From Odontesthes bonariensis (lineage: Eukaryota; Chordata; Actinopteri; Atheriniformes; Atherinopsidae), in the NCBI RefSeq assembly GCF_027942865.1, contig NC_134515.1, forward strand, positions 3,976,839 through 4,040,838: a stretch of 64,000 bases of DNA. Reading direction: 5' to 3'. Both the position numbers and the translations under genes were made by a program. Positions within the stretch are counted from its first letter, which is position 1; each line of letters opens with the position of its first letter. The notes below the pieces were generated by a model. The model worked only from the letters and a program-made list of their open reading frames with translations, did no database searches and was not told where the DNA came from. Shown in pieces: positions 11,126 through 25,600 of this stretch.

Positions 11126-12085
11126 TTAAAAAAAAATGTGTTGGTTGGTTTAGGGGTGAGGCCTCATGATCTGTGACGGTTCGGTTAAACTGCTCAAACA
11201 GAGCCCGGTGGCTTTATCTGTCGGTTTTTAAAGGCTAACTGGTTCAATCTGTCAGTTTATCTTCACATTACCTTATTTTACAGTCACAGAGACAATCATA
11301 CCTTTTCAAATATTAAAGTTACATTTTCCAATTCCGTTCATTTGTGTGGGTGAGCATTTCAGAGTGAGTTTAAGATCTTCTGGGTTCATATTTCTTTCAC
11401 TTTTCTATATAAATAAATATATTAACACCATATTCAACAACAAAAAGATATAGATAGATAGATAAATACTTTATTCATTTATTCAATTTGGGAAATTATT
11501 GTGTTGCAACAGCGTACAGTATAAAAGATATGTAAACAAAGGAAAAACAAGCAAATAGAATAGAATAAAAATAGAGAATAAACAGCTATAAACAAATCTA
11601 CAGTATGAAGAGTAGGGTTAATAGTAATAATAATAAACATCAGTAAACTAGATAAATCAGATTTGTACATTTAACAATAAAGGTAAAAATAAATTCAACT
11701 GAGCAGACTGAACCAATAAGAAATATGGGGTATATAGAAATAGAAAAATACGTTATTTATCAAATTCAAATTCGTCAAGTAGCTCAACATTTTTTTTAAA
11801 TATTTACAATGATTGTATTAACAACAATAAAACAACAATAATAATAATACTACTAACTAAATAATAATAAATGACTAAATGACAAAATAAACAAATAAAT
11901 AAAAATATGAATAAAAGAGTTATACAATGTGAAAAATATTCACAAAAATGACCTAAAGAGGTTATATTTAAAACTAACTACATTTTTTCTATTTTACCAT
12001 CATGTTTTTCTTGAAACTTTTCTCTTTCGCGGGTCATTTTCAGCATCAGCTGACCACGGTCTCCGGGGAACGCAGCAGGGTCAGC
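11126..12085. other. Intergenic AT-rich stretch
   Basis: It contains a short (TAGA)n run near 11448-11465, followed by ACTTTATTCATT-type sequence that resembles the 3' end of a fish LINE in reverse orientation. No gene is seen. The last part leads into the rtel1 promoter. Confidence 0.35.
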
Positions 12086-12092
12086 GTCATAC

Positions 12093-12104
12093 TGCGCATG
12101 CGCA
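12093..12104. promoter_or_regulatory. NRF-1 palindrome in the rtel1 promoter
   Basis: TGCGCATGCGCA is a perfect NRF-1 consensus palindrome about 200 bp before the rtel1 ATG. NRF-1 sites of this kind mark CpG-rich housekeeping promoters. A transcription start shortly downstream is inferred. Confidence 0.6.
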
Positions 12105-12120
12105 GTGCACAGGAAAAAGA

Positions 12121-12130
12121 AAGATGGCGC
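12121..12130 (+). promoter_or_regulatory. YY1-like site near the rtel1 start
   Basis: AAGATGGCGC contains the AAGATGGCG core used by YY1, typically placed just at or after the transcription start. It lies 17 bp after the NRF-1 palindrome. The assignment is by motif only. Confidence 0.4.
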
Positions 12131-12299
12131 GAATAACTTTGGCGTTGGGGCCGAGTTTAAACCGGTCATGAAGCTGTCTCAAACTGTCCGTGTTAACCGT
12201 TTTCCACTGCGGTTAATGTCGCCGTTTGTTGCCGTTAGAGGTGTTTAAAGCTATCCGGTAGGAAATCTGTAGGAAACAGCGGTACACGAAAGGAACGAG

Positions 12300-13621
12300 A
12301 TGCCGTCACTAAGCCTGAATGGAGTAACGATAAACTTTCCTTTTCCTCCGTACGACTGTCAGAAGGCGTACATGAGCAAAGTGATTGAATGCCTTCAGAA
12401 GGTGAGTGTTGTTACCGGGATAAACTGAGCAAAGCAGGTGTACGGAGTCACAAATGTGTCCCTGTTTGGTCTGTGGACTTTAAAAAGAAAAAAAAAAAAA
12501 AAAAATCACTTTATTTAACCCTCATACCTGATTTAAAACATAACTTAATTTCTGAAAAGGGACATTTTTGTCCCATTTTAAAACAACTTAAAAACATCAT
12601 GTTAATATTTTTTTCTGCTTTTTTTTCATAGATGTTTTAGTCCACTTTGGTTCTGATCATAACTACCAAGTTTTCAATTATATTAAAAAATTTAACACTT
12701 TAAATAATGGTTTATATGATGTAAATGCCAATTTCTGTAAAAAAAAACAAAAAACAAAACAAAACACAAAAACTGCTATATTTTCAATATAGAATGCAAA
12801 GTGGAATTATTAAGCGGGGATAATTATGGTCTGGGATATGTCAATGATCAGCAACAACATTGATTTTTAGGGATTTTTAAAAAATTTTTGCTATGTCTGA
12901 TTTAAAAAAACAACTACAAAAAAAAAAACTCTTTAATTTCTGAAAAGGGACATTTTTGTCCCCTTTTAAAACAACCTAAAACCATCATATAATAATATTT
13001 GTTTCCACTTTTTTTCATAAATCTTTTATTCCACTTCAGTTCTGATCATAACTACCACTTTTTCAATTATTTTCAAAAAATTAACCCGTTAGATGCCAAT
13101 TTGAACTTCTTAGCCCAAATTTTAAGCCTTTAGGTGCCAGTATTTTCAAACTATAGAAGAAAGTGGAATTGTTGAGCGGGGATAATTATGGTCTGGGATA
13201 TGTCAATGATCAGCAACAACATTGATTTTTAGGGATTTTTAAAAAATTTTTGCTATGTCTGATTTAAAAAAACAACTACAAAAAAAAAAACTCTTTAATT
13301 TCTGAAAAGGGACATTTTTGTCCCCTTTTAAAACAACCTAAAACCATCATATAATAATATTTGTTTCCACTTTTTTTCATAAATCTTTTATTCCACTTCA
13401 GTTCTGATCATAACTACCACTTTTTCAATTATTTTCAAAAAATTAACCCGTTAGATGCCAATTTGAACTTCTTAGCCCAAATTTTAAGCCTTTAGGTGCC
13501 AGTATTTTCAAACTATAGAAGAAAGTGGAATTGTTGAGCGGGGATAATTATGGTCTGGGATATGTCAATGATCAGCAACAACATTGATTTTTAGGGATTT
13601 AAAATTTTTTTGCTATGTCTG

Positions 13622-13672
<51 letters not shown>

Positions 13673-16600
13673 CTCCGGATTATACAGAAACATTTAAGCA
13701 TCAAATTTGATTGGATTCTCGTGTTAATTCACTCCAACAGGTGTAGAACTGTAAATTAAAGAAATATCCGTAAATTTAGGTCTTAAAAAGTGAGAATTTT
13801 ATCATATTTTACTGATAATTGAATATATCTACATATGTCTAAGTGTTTACTTCCAATCTAACTCTGAACTTGACAGCGGCTGAATGACCAGTGAAGCTCT
13901 GACTCGTATTCCTGTTTGTTCCAGAATGTCAACGGGGTCCTGGAGAGTCCGACCGGGACGGGTAAAACCCTGTGCCTGCTGTGTGCCACGCTGGCCTGGC
14001 GTGAGCACTTCAAGGACTCCATCTCTGCCCGCAAGATCGCGGAGAAGCTGCACGGCGCCGAGATGTTTCCCAACACGCCGCTGGCTTCCTGGGGAACGGC
14101 CGCCACGGACGGTGACAAACCAAGTGAGGTTTGATTTGTATCTCCTGCTCAGTTTCCAGGCTGAATAACAGCAGCAGGTTCCCATCCCTGCTCTAAAAGA
14201 GCCTCGCCTGCCTTTATTGTTTTCCTTTTTCTGAAGAGCACCAGCGTGCACCATCTCTTTGTGGAGAAAGATCACTCACTCTGCTGCTTTCTGCTCTTAC
14301 TTCCCTCCAGCCTTCTACACCGATATTCCCAAAATCATTTATGCTTCCAGGACACATTCCCAGCTGGCACAGGTCATCAACGAGTTAAAGAACACCTCGT
14401 ACAGGTGAGCTGCTGTCTTCATGAACCCTGAAAGGTGTTAAAGAGATTATTTATTATTCGCTGAAGCACAATCCAGCTGATCTGAGCTCTGACTTTAAAG
14501 GGACAGTTCGCCTCTTTTGACATGAAGCTGTATGACATCCCATATCAGCAACATCATTTCTGAACATCTTCTTACCCCCTGCTGCGTCCTGTGAGCAGAG
14601 TTCCAGCCTCGTTTTGGTGTTGATGAAGGTAGTCCGGCTAGTTGGCTGGGGCTTAAAAAATAAAGCGTTTTGCTTCTCAAAACAATAGCCGCATTCGGAC
14701 AGAGCAGTTCTGATAACTGCCCTTCCCCAGGGGAACTGTTTCAGTCTGCATTCCCACATGAGTCGGACCTGATGGGGACTGATGCGGCGCAGCTGTCTGC
14801 GACAGCGACGTGTTACTTTAGCGCCACATTCAACAACAAAACAGAACAAAACAAAACCCGGTAAAAGTGAGGAGAGAAGAAAACAGCACCAAGAAGCTCA
14901 GACCCCGGGGGAGGGTCTCGCCAAGTGGGCATACTTACATACAAGTAGTATGCAGCTCTTCATATATATATATATATATATTTTTTTTTTATTTTTTTAT
15001 CTTTTTTTTAAAACAGAGTGGTATCGGTATCGGCTGATACTGCACAGCCAGGCATCGGTATCGGGGCCAAAAAATGGTATCGGTGCAACACTACACTACG
15101 TCAGTGTGCCCCAGGGCAGCTGTGGCTACAATCCAGTAGTCTGCCACCATCAGCATAGCACTTTGAGATTCCGTATGAAATGAAAAGTGCTTTACAAATG
15201 TAATTGATTATTATTATTACTACTGGAAGGGCTCACAGAGAGAGTCAGGAGACGCAGGATGGAGCGCAGGCCGTACTTCTTGGTTTCATGAAGGAAGGAG
15301 AGCAGAGCGCCGCAGACAAAGGAGACCACGTGGAGGTTTAACTTATTAAACACGCGCAGGTTGTGTCCGTGTCGTATGAGGAAACATTTCAGCCTGACAA
15401 CATGACAAGGGGCGGAGCTACCAACCACCAAGGGGCGGGGCTACCGACCACCAAACACCTCCGTCAGATGTGTTCCTATGGAAACCAGAACAGACAACGC
15501 TGAGGAGAAGGAGCTAAAATGGTTCCAGGAACTGAGGGCCGTGGTCCCGAGTTCCTGTATGTGCGAATGAGGGATAAAATGGCCCCGTTCCTGAAAAGGT
15601 TCTAGGAACTGCAGAAGGTTCCTACAGTGGGAATGCGGCTAATATGCGTTCTACAGAGTAATACATTTGCATCACAAAATGGTTCTCCAGGAAAAGTCAG
15701 ACCTCACAATCTCATGGCCCTATTTTCTCTCCCTTCGTATCACTGCCTGCTGCTGACAGCCGTACCTGTTACGGTGTTTGCTGCTCGGTCTGCACAGCAG
15801 GCAGTGATACGAAGGGAGAGAAAATAGGGCCATGAGATTGTGAGGTCTGACTTTTTCCTGGAGAACCATTTTGTGATGCAAATGTATTACTCTGTTGAAC
15901 ACATATTGTTTTGAGAAGCAAAACGCTTTATTTTTTAAACCCCAGCCAACTAGCCAGACTACCTTCATCAACACCAAAACGAGGCTGGAACTCTGCTCAC
16001 AGGACGCAGCAGGGGGTAAGAAGATGTTCATAAATGATGTTGCTGATATGGGATGTCATACAGCTTCATGTCAGAAGAGGCGAACTGTCCCTTTAAGATC
16101 ATGTCTGGTGGACCCCAGCACCCTCTCAGCTCAGATGTTGCTCTGTTTCCACCCGGTTAGGCCGAAGGTGTGTGTCCTGGGGTCCAGGGAGCAGCTGTGT
16201 ATCAACCAGGAAGTCATGCGTCAGGAGAGCAACCACGTCAAGGTGAGCTGTACAACAACAAGACATGTTATGGTCTATAATTTAAAAAGATTTATCATTG
16301 TGACCAAGTCATTTATTCACATCTCTATTTCGGCTGAATCGGAGAAAGAAGTGAATCATTTCCAGGTGAAAGATCAGCTCTGACAGCTAACCGGGCTCCA
16401 CATGTTCCAGTGTAATCAGCTCAGGAATCGCCTGTTTTTCAGGTCCACATGTGCAGAGGAAAAGTTTCCACCAGGTCCTGCCTCTATTACAACAACGTGG
16501 AAGGTAACCGTCTAACACTCGGAACATCTCCGTACGTTACAGATCGGTCGGGTGTTTTAAACCGACTCTGCTCTGAATTAAACGGGCATCGTTAACGCTT

Positions 16601-19600
16601 CACTCTTTGCTTTGCTGTTTCAGAGAAGAACACTGATAAAGATTTGGTGAATTCCATCCTGGATGTGGAGGATTTGGTGAAATTTGGCAACAAACAGAGG
16701 TTTTTCCAACTAGAATGTTTTTACACACCTTTAACCCCCAAACAATAATTATGATTACAATTAATTGAATTCCAATCGGCTTGAATTGGACTTTATCATC
16801 TAAGTGCCTTGAGATGACATTTGTTGTACTTGGCGCTATATAAATAAAAATTAATTTAATTGAAACAGGCAAGATTAGAACACTGTCAAATGTTCCTGTT
16901 TATCAGGTTTTTACCAAAATTAACATTTCCATTGGATAAGACACAGACACATTCTTTTCCTTAATTGTCGCCTTTTTGTGTAAAAAACAATAGACCCAAC
17001 ACAACCTAATGACCTTTGGAGTTACAAACAAAGACATTTTCTCTTCATCCTGGGTATCCAGTGGCGTTGATGACCTTTGAAAACCTTGAATTATGCAGAA
17101 TGTTGTTCATGCTGCACGTTTTTGGGTAAAGAATCCATAACTGTTGTATTTACCCATCATGCTTTGCGGGCGGTGTAAATATACTTTATTTCTACAGCCC
17201 TTTACAGGCAATCCTTACAGTGTACCAAAGTTCTTTACAGCAGGTAATAGATAAAGAGAAGAAGAAGTAAAAACAAATAAAAACAATAAAAGAACAGTGA
17301 AAGCAATAAAATACAACAAAATCGATTAAGATAAGATGAAAGTGTCATCATACTACTGGGTATTAAAGCTATCCTAAATAAGTAGGTTTTTAGCCCAGAT
17401 CTGAAGAGGCCCAGGTCAGAAATAAGACTTAGCTGGACGGGGGGCTTATTCCAGAGCCTGGGGGGAGCTTTGGGAAAAGGCTCGCTCACCCCAGGGTTTG
17501 TATTCTGACCTGGGCACTTCCAGCAGAAACTGATCTGCTGACCTCAGAGCTCTACCAGGACTGTTAAAAGCTCAGATAAATACGACGGGGCGAGGCCGTT
17601 AAGAGCTTTAAAAACACACATTAAAAGTTTAAAATCAGTTCTATAAAGGACAGGAAGCCAATGGAGGGAGTTAAGAACAGGAGGGATGTGCACACGTCTG
17701 TTGGTGTTGGTTTAAAGACGGGCAGCAGCGTTCTGCACCAGCTGAAGGCGGCTGAGAGAAGACTGGGAGACGCCGACATAAAGAGCATTGCAATAGTCTG
17801 ACCTTGAACTTATTAGGGCGTGGATGGCTTTCTCAAGGTCATGACGACTGGATGGATGGATTGTTCCCATGTTCAGTGAGCTGCAGCTGTGCTGTTAAAG
17901 ACAGGTCGGTGGAAATCGGTCTGATCTGAACGTCTCTCTCTGCAGGGTCTGTCCGTACTACCTCAGCCGATCCCTGAAGCAGCAAGCAGACGTCATTTTT
18001 ATGCCCTACAACTACCTGCTGGATCCAAAGGTGAGCCGGTGTGAGGGTGAGAAGGTCGTAAAAGGGGAACAAACGGGTCAAAGAGTCGGGACAGAAGACT
18101 CGAAGCACAAAGACACGGTGGACACTTTTCTCAGGAGGTCTTAATGATGCTGAGCTCATTTTTACAGTTCAGCTCCTAAATCCTTTTCCAGAATGAAAAA
18201 GCTGAATGGACATCCTCCACAACACACTGGAAAAAATGCCCCTCCAAAAATAAGTAAAAAAACAACAAATAAAAGACGTTTTTGCTTGAAATAAGCAAAA
18301 AAATCTGCCAATGGAACTAGTGAAAATCGGCTTGTCAAGATTTCTTGAAATAAAATGTGATATTTAGGACTTTTGAGTTAAAAGTGATCTTGAAATTAAC
18401 TTAAAAACCTCTTCAAATGAAAAAAAAAAAGCTTGTTTCATATGAAATATGACTCAAAACAATTTGTTTTCAAGACTTTTTCATTTAACAAGATATTCCA
18501 GATGTATTGTATTAATACAAGTCCCTATATCTGGCTGAAATGGTGCTTGTTAGGCAGTTGTGTCTTATATTAAGTGTAATGAGATACTCAATGAGACCAA
18601 TATACTTGGTAAGATTTAGATTTTTTCCAGTGCACAGCCTGAATCTGTTATCTGCTTTGTGTAGCGAGTCAGCATTAAGATTAAGATGATAGTTCTGCAT
18701 TATGTGGTGAGGATGATGGTCGACCCTGTTTATGCTCACACACACACGAGCTCTAATGTGGTGTTTTCTGACTTTATTCCACAGAGCCGCAGGGCGCACA
18801 ATATCGACCTGAATGGGGCCGTGGTCATCTTCGATGAAGCTCACAATGTGGTAAGATGAGTTTATTCAAGAAAAAGGAGTAAACCCAGAGACTGATATCA
18901 CGGCCTCTTCATACGCCGAGTTAAGCCCCGCCTTCTCTTAAAGATGCAGTGCTTTACTTCATGATAACCACAAAATGAACGAGTGTGACCGTAGATGTAG
19001 AGACTCAGGTGGTAACCATGGAGATAGGTTAGACGAACCAAACCCTTCAAACACGCCGAGCGTCCCATCTGATCACATTTCTGCTGTCTGCAGGAGAAGA
19101 CGTGCGAGGAGTCGACGTCCTTTGACCTGACGCCGTACGACATGGCCTCAGCCATCGCCGCCGTGGACCGGCTGCTGGCGGAGCAGGCCGAAGAAGCTTC
19201 TGTCAGCGAAGACTCCAACGTGGAGTCCCTCGGCTCCGGTCTGATCTCTCACTGACGCACTTTAGTGTTAGAAACAAGGATGTTAAACTCTCTATTAACC
19301 GCTTCTGTTCACGGTGAAGGTTAAAGGGACAGTTCGCCTCTTTTCACATGAAGCTGTATGACATCCCATATCAGCAACATCATTTCTGAACATCTTCTTA
19401 CCCCCTGCTGCGTCCTGTGAGCAGAGTTCCAGCCTCGTTTTGGTGTTGATGAAGGTAGTCCGGCTAGTTGGCTGGGGTTTAAAAGATAAAGCGTCTTGCT
19501 TCTCAAAACAATATGCGTTCAACAGAGTAATACATTTGCATCAAAAAATGGTTCTCCAGGAAAAAGTCAGACCTCACAATCTCTTGGCCCTATTTTCTCT

Positions 19601-22600
19601 CCCTTCGTATCACTGCCTGCTGCCGCCTGCCGCGCCTGTTACGGTGATTGCTGCTCGGAAGCATGATGGTGTGGTGTGCCTACCCCGAGCAATTTTGAGG
19701 TCTGTACTCTGTTGAACGCATATTATTTTGAGAAGCAAAACGCTTTATTTTTTAAACCCCAGCCAACTAGCCAGAGTACATTACATTACCTTACGGTCAT
19801 TCTGCAGACGCTTTTATCCAAAGCGACTTACAATAAGTGTGTTCCACATCGGTAGGCAAAAGAACTTCAGGTCACAAGAAATCACAAGTGCATTTCCTTC
19901 CAAAACCAAACAGCTAAGAGGATAACTAGTGCCAGAGTAAGTGGAGTAAGTTAGGTACCGAGACAAATGGGAAGACAATTTAGGAAACAATAAGTGCGTA
20001 AGGAGCTGGGACGAAACAGGTGATGTCCTCAGAGGGCGGATCAGGGTAGTGTTTCCTGAAGAGATGGTTTGCAGCCTGCGGCCAAAGATGGGCAGCGACT
20101 CAGCTGTCCTGACATCAGTCGTGAGATCGTTCCACCATCGGGGCGCCAGAACAGAGAAAAGCCGTGACCGTGTGGATGGTGCGCAGGGGCCGCTGAGTGA
20201 GGGGGCAGCCGGCCGCCTGGAGGCCGCAGAGCGAAGTGGTCGGGCGGGGGTGTAGGGCTGGACCATAGCCTGGAGGTATGAAGAAGCTGATCCTTCCACT
20301 GCCCTGTAGGCCAGCACCAGAGTCTGAAAGTGGATGCTGCAGCTACAGGGAGCTACTGTAGAGAGCGGAGAAGGGGAGTGGTGTGGGAGAACTTGCAATA
20401 ACGTTCTCCCACACTAATGACTACCTTCATCAACGCCAAAACGAGGCTGGAACTCTGCTCACAGGACGCAGCAGGGGGTAAGAAGATGTTCATAAATGAT
20501 GTTGCTGATATGGGATGTCATACAGCTTCATGTCAAAAGAGGCGAACTATCCCTTTAACCACCGTCGTTATTCATTCACTGGGTTTTATCTGTTTATTGA
20601 TTTATTTATTTTATTTTTTTTGTCTTTGTTTCAGGTTTGAACATACAAAGCGTTGCTAAAATCAAACGTGAGTATTCTTCCTGAAGACCATAAATCAGCA
20701 AATATGTTCCTGATTCCTGATCATGACGTCAGTTCGTCTGCTTTGACAGAGATGTTGTTGAATCTGGAAGCCGCCATCGATTCCTACGACGTTCCAAGTG
20801 ACAAAGGCATCACAAAGCCTGGAATGTAGGTGTAGATTTCCTTTTATGGGCCAGTCTAACGTCTTTCTGTCCACTCTTAACCTCTGAACACGCACTCATC
20901 AAACAGCTGGAGACAGAAACGAGCTGTTTTCCAGCCTGATCGACCATCGGTCTCTTATTTCTGATTCTAACAACAGACTTGTTTGGTTTTTAAAGTCACA
21001 TTATGGCTCCTGTTATGCACACAGAACTGAAAAAGATGAGGCAGTGAAGCGTCCAACTCATTTAAAATCTAACCCACTCTCTGCGTTTACGTGTAAAATG
21101 AGATTTTTCTGTTTCCTCTGGTCTGAATCAGCTTCATTTATGAGCTGCTGGAGAGAGCCGCGCTGACCTATGGCTCCAAGACGGCGTTCTACGAGGCTCT
21201 GGAGCAGGTCACCGGATACTTGGCAGGACGTCAGTGTGGCTTCATTTCTTCTTTTTTTTTTTGCTTCTCGAATACACGTCCCTTCTCATTTTGTTTGGTT
21301 TAAGATAAAGTCATTAATGAAGTTTCCTGATAATCACAATTAAATTCTCAGCAGTTTTATGGTAGTCCATTTACCTTTTTACATGCACACTGGAAAAAAT
21401 GCCCCTCCAAAAATAAGTAAAAAAAACAACAAATAAAAGACGTTTTTGCTTGAAATAAGCAAAAAAATCTGCCAATGGAACTAGTGAAAATCGGCTTGTC
21501 AAGATTTCTTCAAATAAGATGTGATATTTGGGACTTTTGAGATAAAAGTGATCTTGAAATTAGCTTAAAAACCTCTTCATATGTAAAAAAAAAAAAAGCT
21601 TGTTTCATATGATGTGACTCAAAACAATTTGTTTTCAAGACTTTTTCATTTAACAAGATATTCCAGATGTATTTTCTTCAAACAAGTCCCTATATCTGAC
21701 TGAAATGGTACTTGTTAGGCAGTTGTGTCTTATATTAAGTCTAATGAGATACTCAATGAGACCAATATAGGTAAGATTTAGATTTTTTCCTGACATTAGA
21801 TGTTCAGCTGTTTGAAACACTAACAAATGAGTTCTGCGGCTTGTTTCTCATCAGAACCCGGAATATTCCTCAATACGAGTGGGCTGCAGAAACTGGCCGA
21901 TATCATACAGGTACTCTGATGAGGTTTTAGGAATACTTTGACTTGTTTTTTTAGTTTGAGATGATTGTGTGAGGTTGTTTATGCAGCAATATGATTTTTT
22001 GTTAAAAGGACAGTTCGCCTCTTTTGACATGAAGCTGTATGACATCCCATATCAGCAACATCATTTATGAACATCTTCTTACCCCCTGCTGCGTCCTGTG
22101 AGCAGAGTTCCAGCCTCGTTTTGGTGTTGATGAAGGTAGTCCGGCTAGTTGGCTGGGGTTTAAAAAATAAAGCGTTTTGCTTCTCAAAACAAAATGCGTT
22201 CAACAGAGTAATACATTTGCATCACAAAATGGTTCTCCAGGAAAAAGTCAGACCTCACAATCTCTTGGCCCTATTTTCTCTCCCTTCGTATCACTGCCTG
22301 CTGCCGCCTGCCGACAGCCGCACCTGTTACGGTGTTTGCTGCTCAGTCTGCACAGCAGGCAGTGATACGAAGGGAGAGAAAATAGGGCCAAGAGATTGTG
22401 AGGTCTGACTTTTTCCTGGAGAACCATTTTGTGATGCAAATGTATTACTCTGTTGAACGCATATTGTTTTGAGAAGCAAAACGCTTTATTTTTTAAACCC
22501 CAGCCAACTAGCCGGACTACCTTCACCAACGCCAAAACGAGGCTGGAACTCTGCTCACAGGACGCAGCAGGGGTAAGAAGATGTTCATAAATGATGTTGC

Positions 22601-25600
22601 TAATATGGGATGTCATACAGCTTCATGTTAAAAGAGGCGAACTGTCCCTTTAACTACTGACAAACTGTCTAAAGCCGGCTGAACACATCGTTTCTGCTTT
22701 GTTTTATCCTCACAAACGGATGAAATGTAGAAACGATAGCGCATTAAATCATCTTTTGCATTCCCTGTGATGAATGTCCTGTTCTGTGACTTTTCCTTTC
22801 TTCTCCGGCTCTCAGCTGGTGTTTTGTGGTGAACCGTCAGAAAGTGACAGAGAGAAGCAGATGCAGTTCAACACCGCTCATTTTAAGGTCTGTTCTCTAA
22901 AAACCACACAGAAATATTCGTCTTTCCCTTCACATAAATGTTCATCAGTCAGGGTCACGTACTGTTCATTTAGGCAAGGCAAGGCTAGTTTATCTGTACG
23001 GCACAATTCAACAACAAGGTGATTCAAAGTGCTTTACAGATACATTAAAACAGTAGAAATAAAAAGCATGATTTAAGTTTTAAACAAAAAAGAAAGAAAT
23101 AAGAACAATAGATAGAATCGGATCAAATCATGAGTTAAAATGTGGTTAAATTTTGAAATTCAAGCTTCAGATTTGGAGCTTTATCCAAACGCAGCTGAAA
23201 ATAGGTGTGTCTTCAGCCTGGACTTAAACACACTGAGTGTTTCAGCTGATCTGAGGCTATTTAGTCTATAAAAAGTCTGAAAGCGTGGGAGAAAATGGCC
23301 CAGCATGTGCAAGCATCATCATTAAATCACCAGCTTGGAGCTTGAATATTTAGTAACAATCTTGCTGTACGTGACAGATGTTCGTAAAATCTTAGTAAAT
23401 GTTTGACATATCATCCCGATAAGTGACTGGAACTGCTCATAAATGACATCTGGACTAATTTATGAACTGATTGCTTGCTTGGTCGTGTGTTTGGCTCAGG
23501 TTCACATCCATAAGGACACCAGCCATAATAAGAGGAAACAGAGCACCGACCTGTGGGCTTCGTCTTCATCCAAGAAACAAGGTGATTGTGCTCTCTCTTT
23601 TAGGGGTAATCTTTCTAAGTTCTTTAAGATTTTCCACCCCAGCCTGTAAATAACCCGTAAAGGAGAAAAAGCCACACCCAGCACTTTCATGAGGGTTTGA
23701 GGGCAAGTTTTAACTGAAGGATGCGTCACAATGAGCTCTACACAGGCAGAGGTGGGTAGAGCAGCCAAAAACTGGACTCAAGTAAAAGTACTGTTACTTC
23801 AGAATAATATGACTAAAGTAAAAGTAAAAAGTAGTCATCCAAATAGTTACTTGAGTAAGAGTAAAAAGGTGCTCGGTGAAAAAACTACTCAAGTACTGAG
23901 TAACTGTTGAGTAACGTCTGATTTATTTGTTAACACAAGCATTCAATCAGACAGACAAAAATACTAAATAATCATCTTTAGGCAAATTAGAGTTCATCCC
24001 ATTGATAAAATAAATTAAAATGAATTAATAAATTACAAAATAGCTTAAATTAAAAATAATCCAGGTAAATTCAAGAACTTCAATAAAAAACCAGAGACTT
24101 AGGAAATGTTTAAAACATATGTAACCCATATGTAACCTAAAAAACAAACATTCACCTATCCATGGGGGAAAAACGAGTTTAGGAAACTTAGCGCTACATG
24201 TTTCCTCAAGTTAGATGTTGAGTTTCTGCTGAAATGTGCGTTTGTTTTGGTTGACACAGAAGACACATAATGTAGCTGCTGTTTCTCACTCTTTGTAAGG
24301 TAAACATGCTTTCAGTATGAGGCCTCGTCTGCGTCTTCATTTCCCACCGTTGGTTCTGACATTTTTCATCTGTTTCTTTGTTTGTTTGCTACGACTGCTA
24401 ATGCTAAAGCTAACCCGTCCCGCCGCTGAGATTGAGTACGGTCACGTGACCAGACTGCACGGCTGCGTCTGATTGGTGGAACACAGTCAGGTGGTAGAGC
24501 CTTTGGCGGAAGTCTCTCTCTCTGTCAGAATAAAACATTAAAATGAGGCGTACGCGGGGGGATAAAAATAATGAGGCGTAGAATACCAAAGAGGTAAGAA
24601 GAAAAGTAACCAGCTCATTGTAGCCTAATGTAGCGGAGTAAGAGGACAGCTTCTGCTGCACACATCTACTCAAGTAAAAGTAAAAAGTATAGAGATTTAA
24701 AACTACTCCTAGAAGTATAATTATTTCAAACACTTACTCAAGTAAATGTAACTCGTTACTACCCACCTCTGATCACAGGTGTGCACTTCTTCAAATGATT
24801 TCTACACCTGTCACAGGCAATAACTGCCTTCTGCATGATTAATGCGTCTGCGTTAGGACGGTTATAGACGTGGTTGCGTTCAAAACCGCATACTTCTCCC
24901 ACTACTCATACTAACTTTTTGAGTTAGTATGCGAGTTTGAGTAAGCGAGAAGTTCCCGGATGCATACTAGATTCTCCGAAATGTTGGGTATGCATCATGA
25001 GGTTACTACTCATACTCAAACTACCCAAGATGCAACGTAACGTGACGTCGCCGATCGTCATTTCCTGTCAAAACGGCAGTTTCAAGCTAGCTACAACGAG
25101 GGTAGGTTCACTTCCTGTTTTCAAAACAAAAGCACCAATTGTATGGTAATGGCTTTCCCTATGATAAAAGGCAACGGGTATTTTATTTTGTGAAAATAAC
25201 AGGAAGTGCGTTGCTCACTGCGGCTAGCTTTAGTAGCGCCGAATTCATGGGAACAAAATTGTAAACAGCCGGTATTTTGTCAGGTTTTCAACACGTTGGG
25301 GATCTAAACGACTACTTTCTCACCTGAAAATGTTTCAAATGTTGCTAAAGTTTACAGAGTTTAGAGCTTAAGAGAAATCAGCTTCAGGCCGGCTGATTTC
25401 GGCTCGGGCAGGAGCGCAATGCATTGTGGGTAAACGCTCTGCATACTGTCTGATCGATGAGTATGCAGTATGCGGTTTCGAACACAGCCATGGTTAGTTA
25501 GAAACATTTAGAGCAACACGACACTCCCACAGGAGACGAGGCAGAAACTGGCAAAAGGAAGAGAGCCGTAAAGAGAATCAGAACTGTAAAACAAGTTGAA

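Larger units (their letters stand above)
16161..18030 (+). other. rtel1: rtel1 exons 4-7: iron-sulphur cluster region
   Basis: The four cluster cysteines sit in separate exons: C145 (REQLC) in exon 4, C163 (VHMCRGK) and C172 (RSC) in exon 5, and C207 (RVCPYYLS) at the start of exon 7. Spacing and numbering equal those I recall for the human protein. All four are intact, so the helicase fold should be able to hold its 4Fe-4S cluster. Confidence 0.9.

Noticed and set aside
14246-14431. Short frame overlapping rtel1 exon 3
   Set aside because: Another phase of the rtel1 exon; the exon itself reads in the helicase frame with matching splice sites.
22067-22616. Recurrent frames (for example [16 protein letters not shown] type) seen at many loci
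   Set aside because: They belong to the palindromic TTAA MITE; the same peptide appears on both strands because the element is its own complement. The element has no protein.
24410-24733. 107-codon minus-strand frame with hydrophobic content
   Set aside because: It lies inside the hAT element at 23747-24771 and has no recognisable domain.
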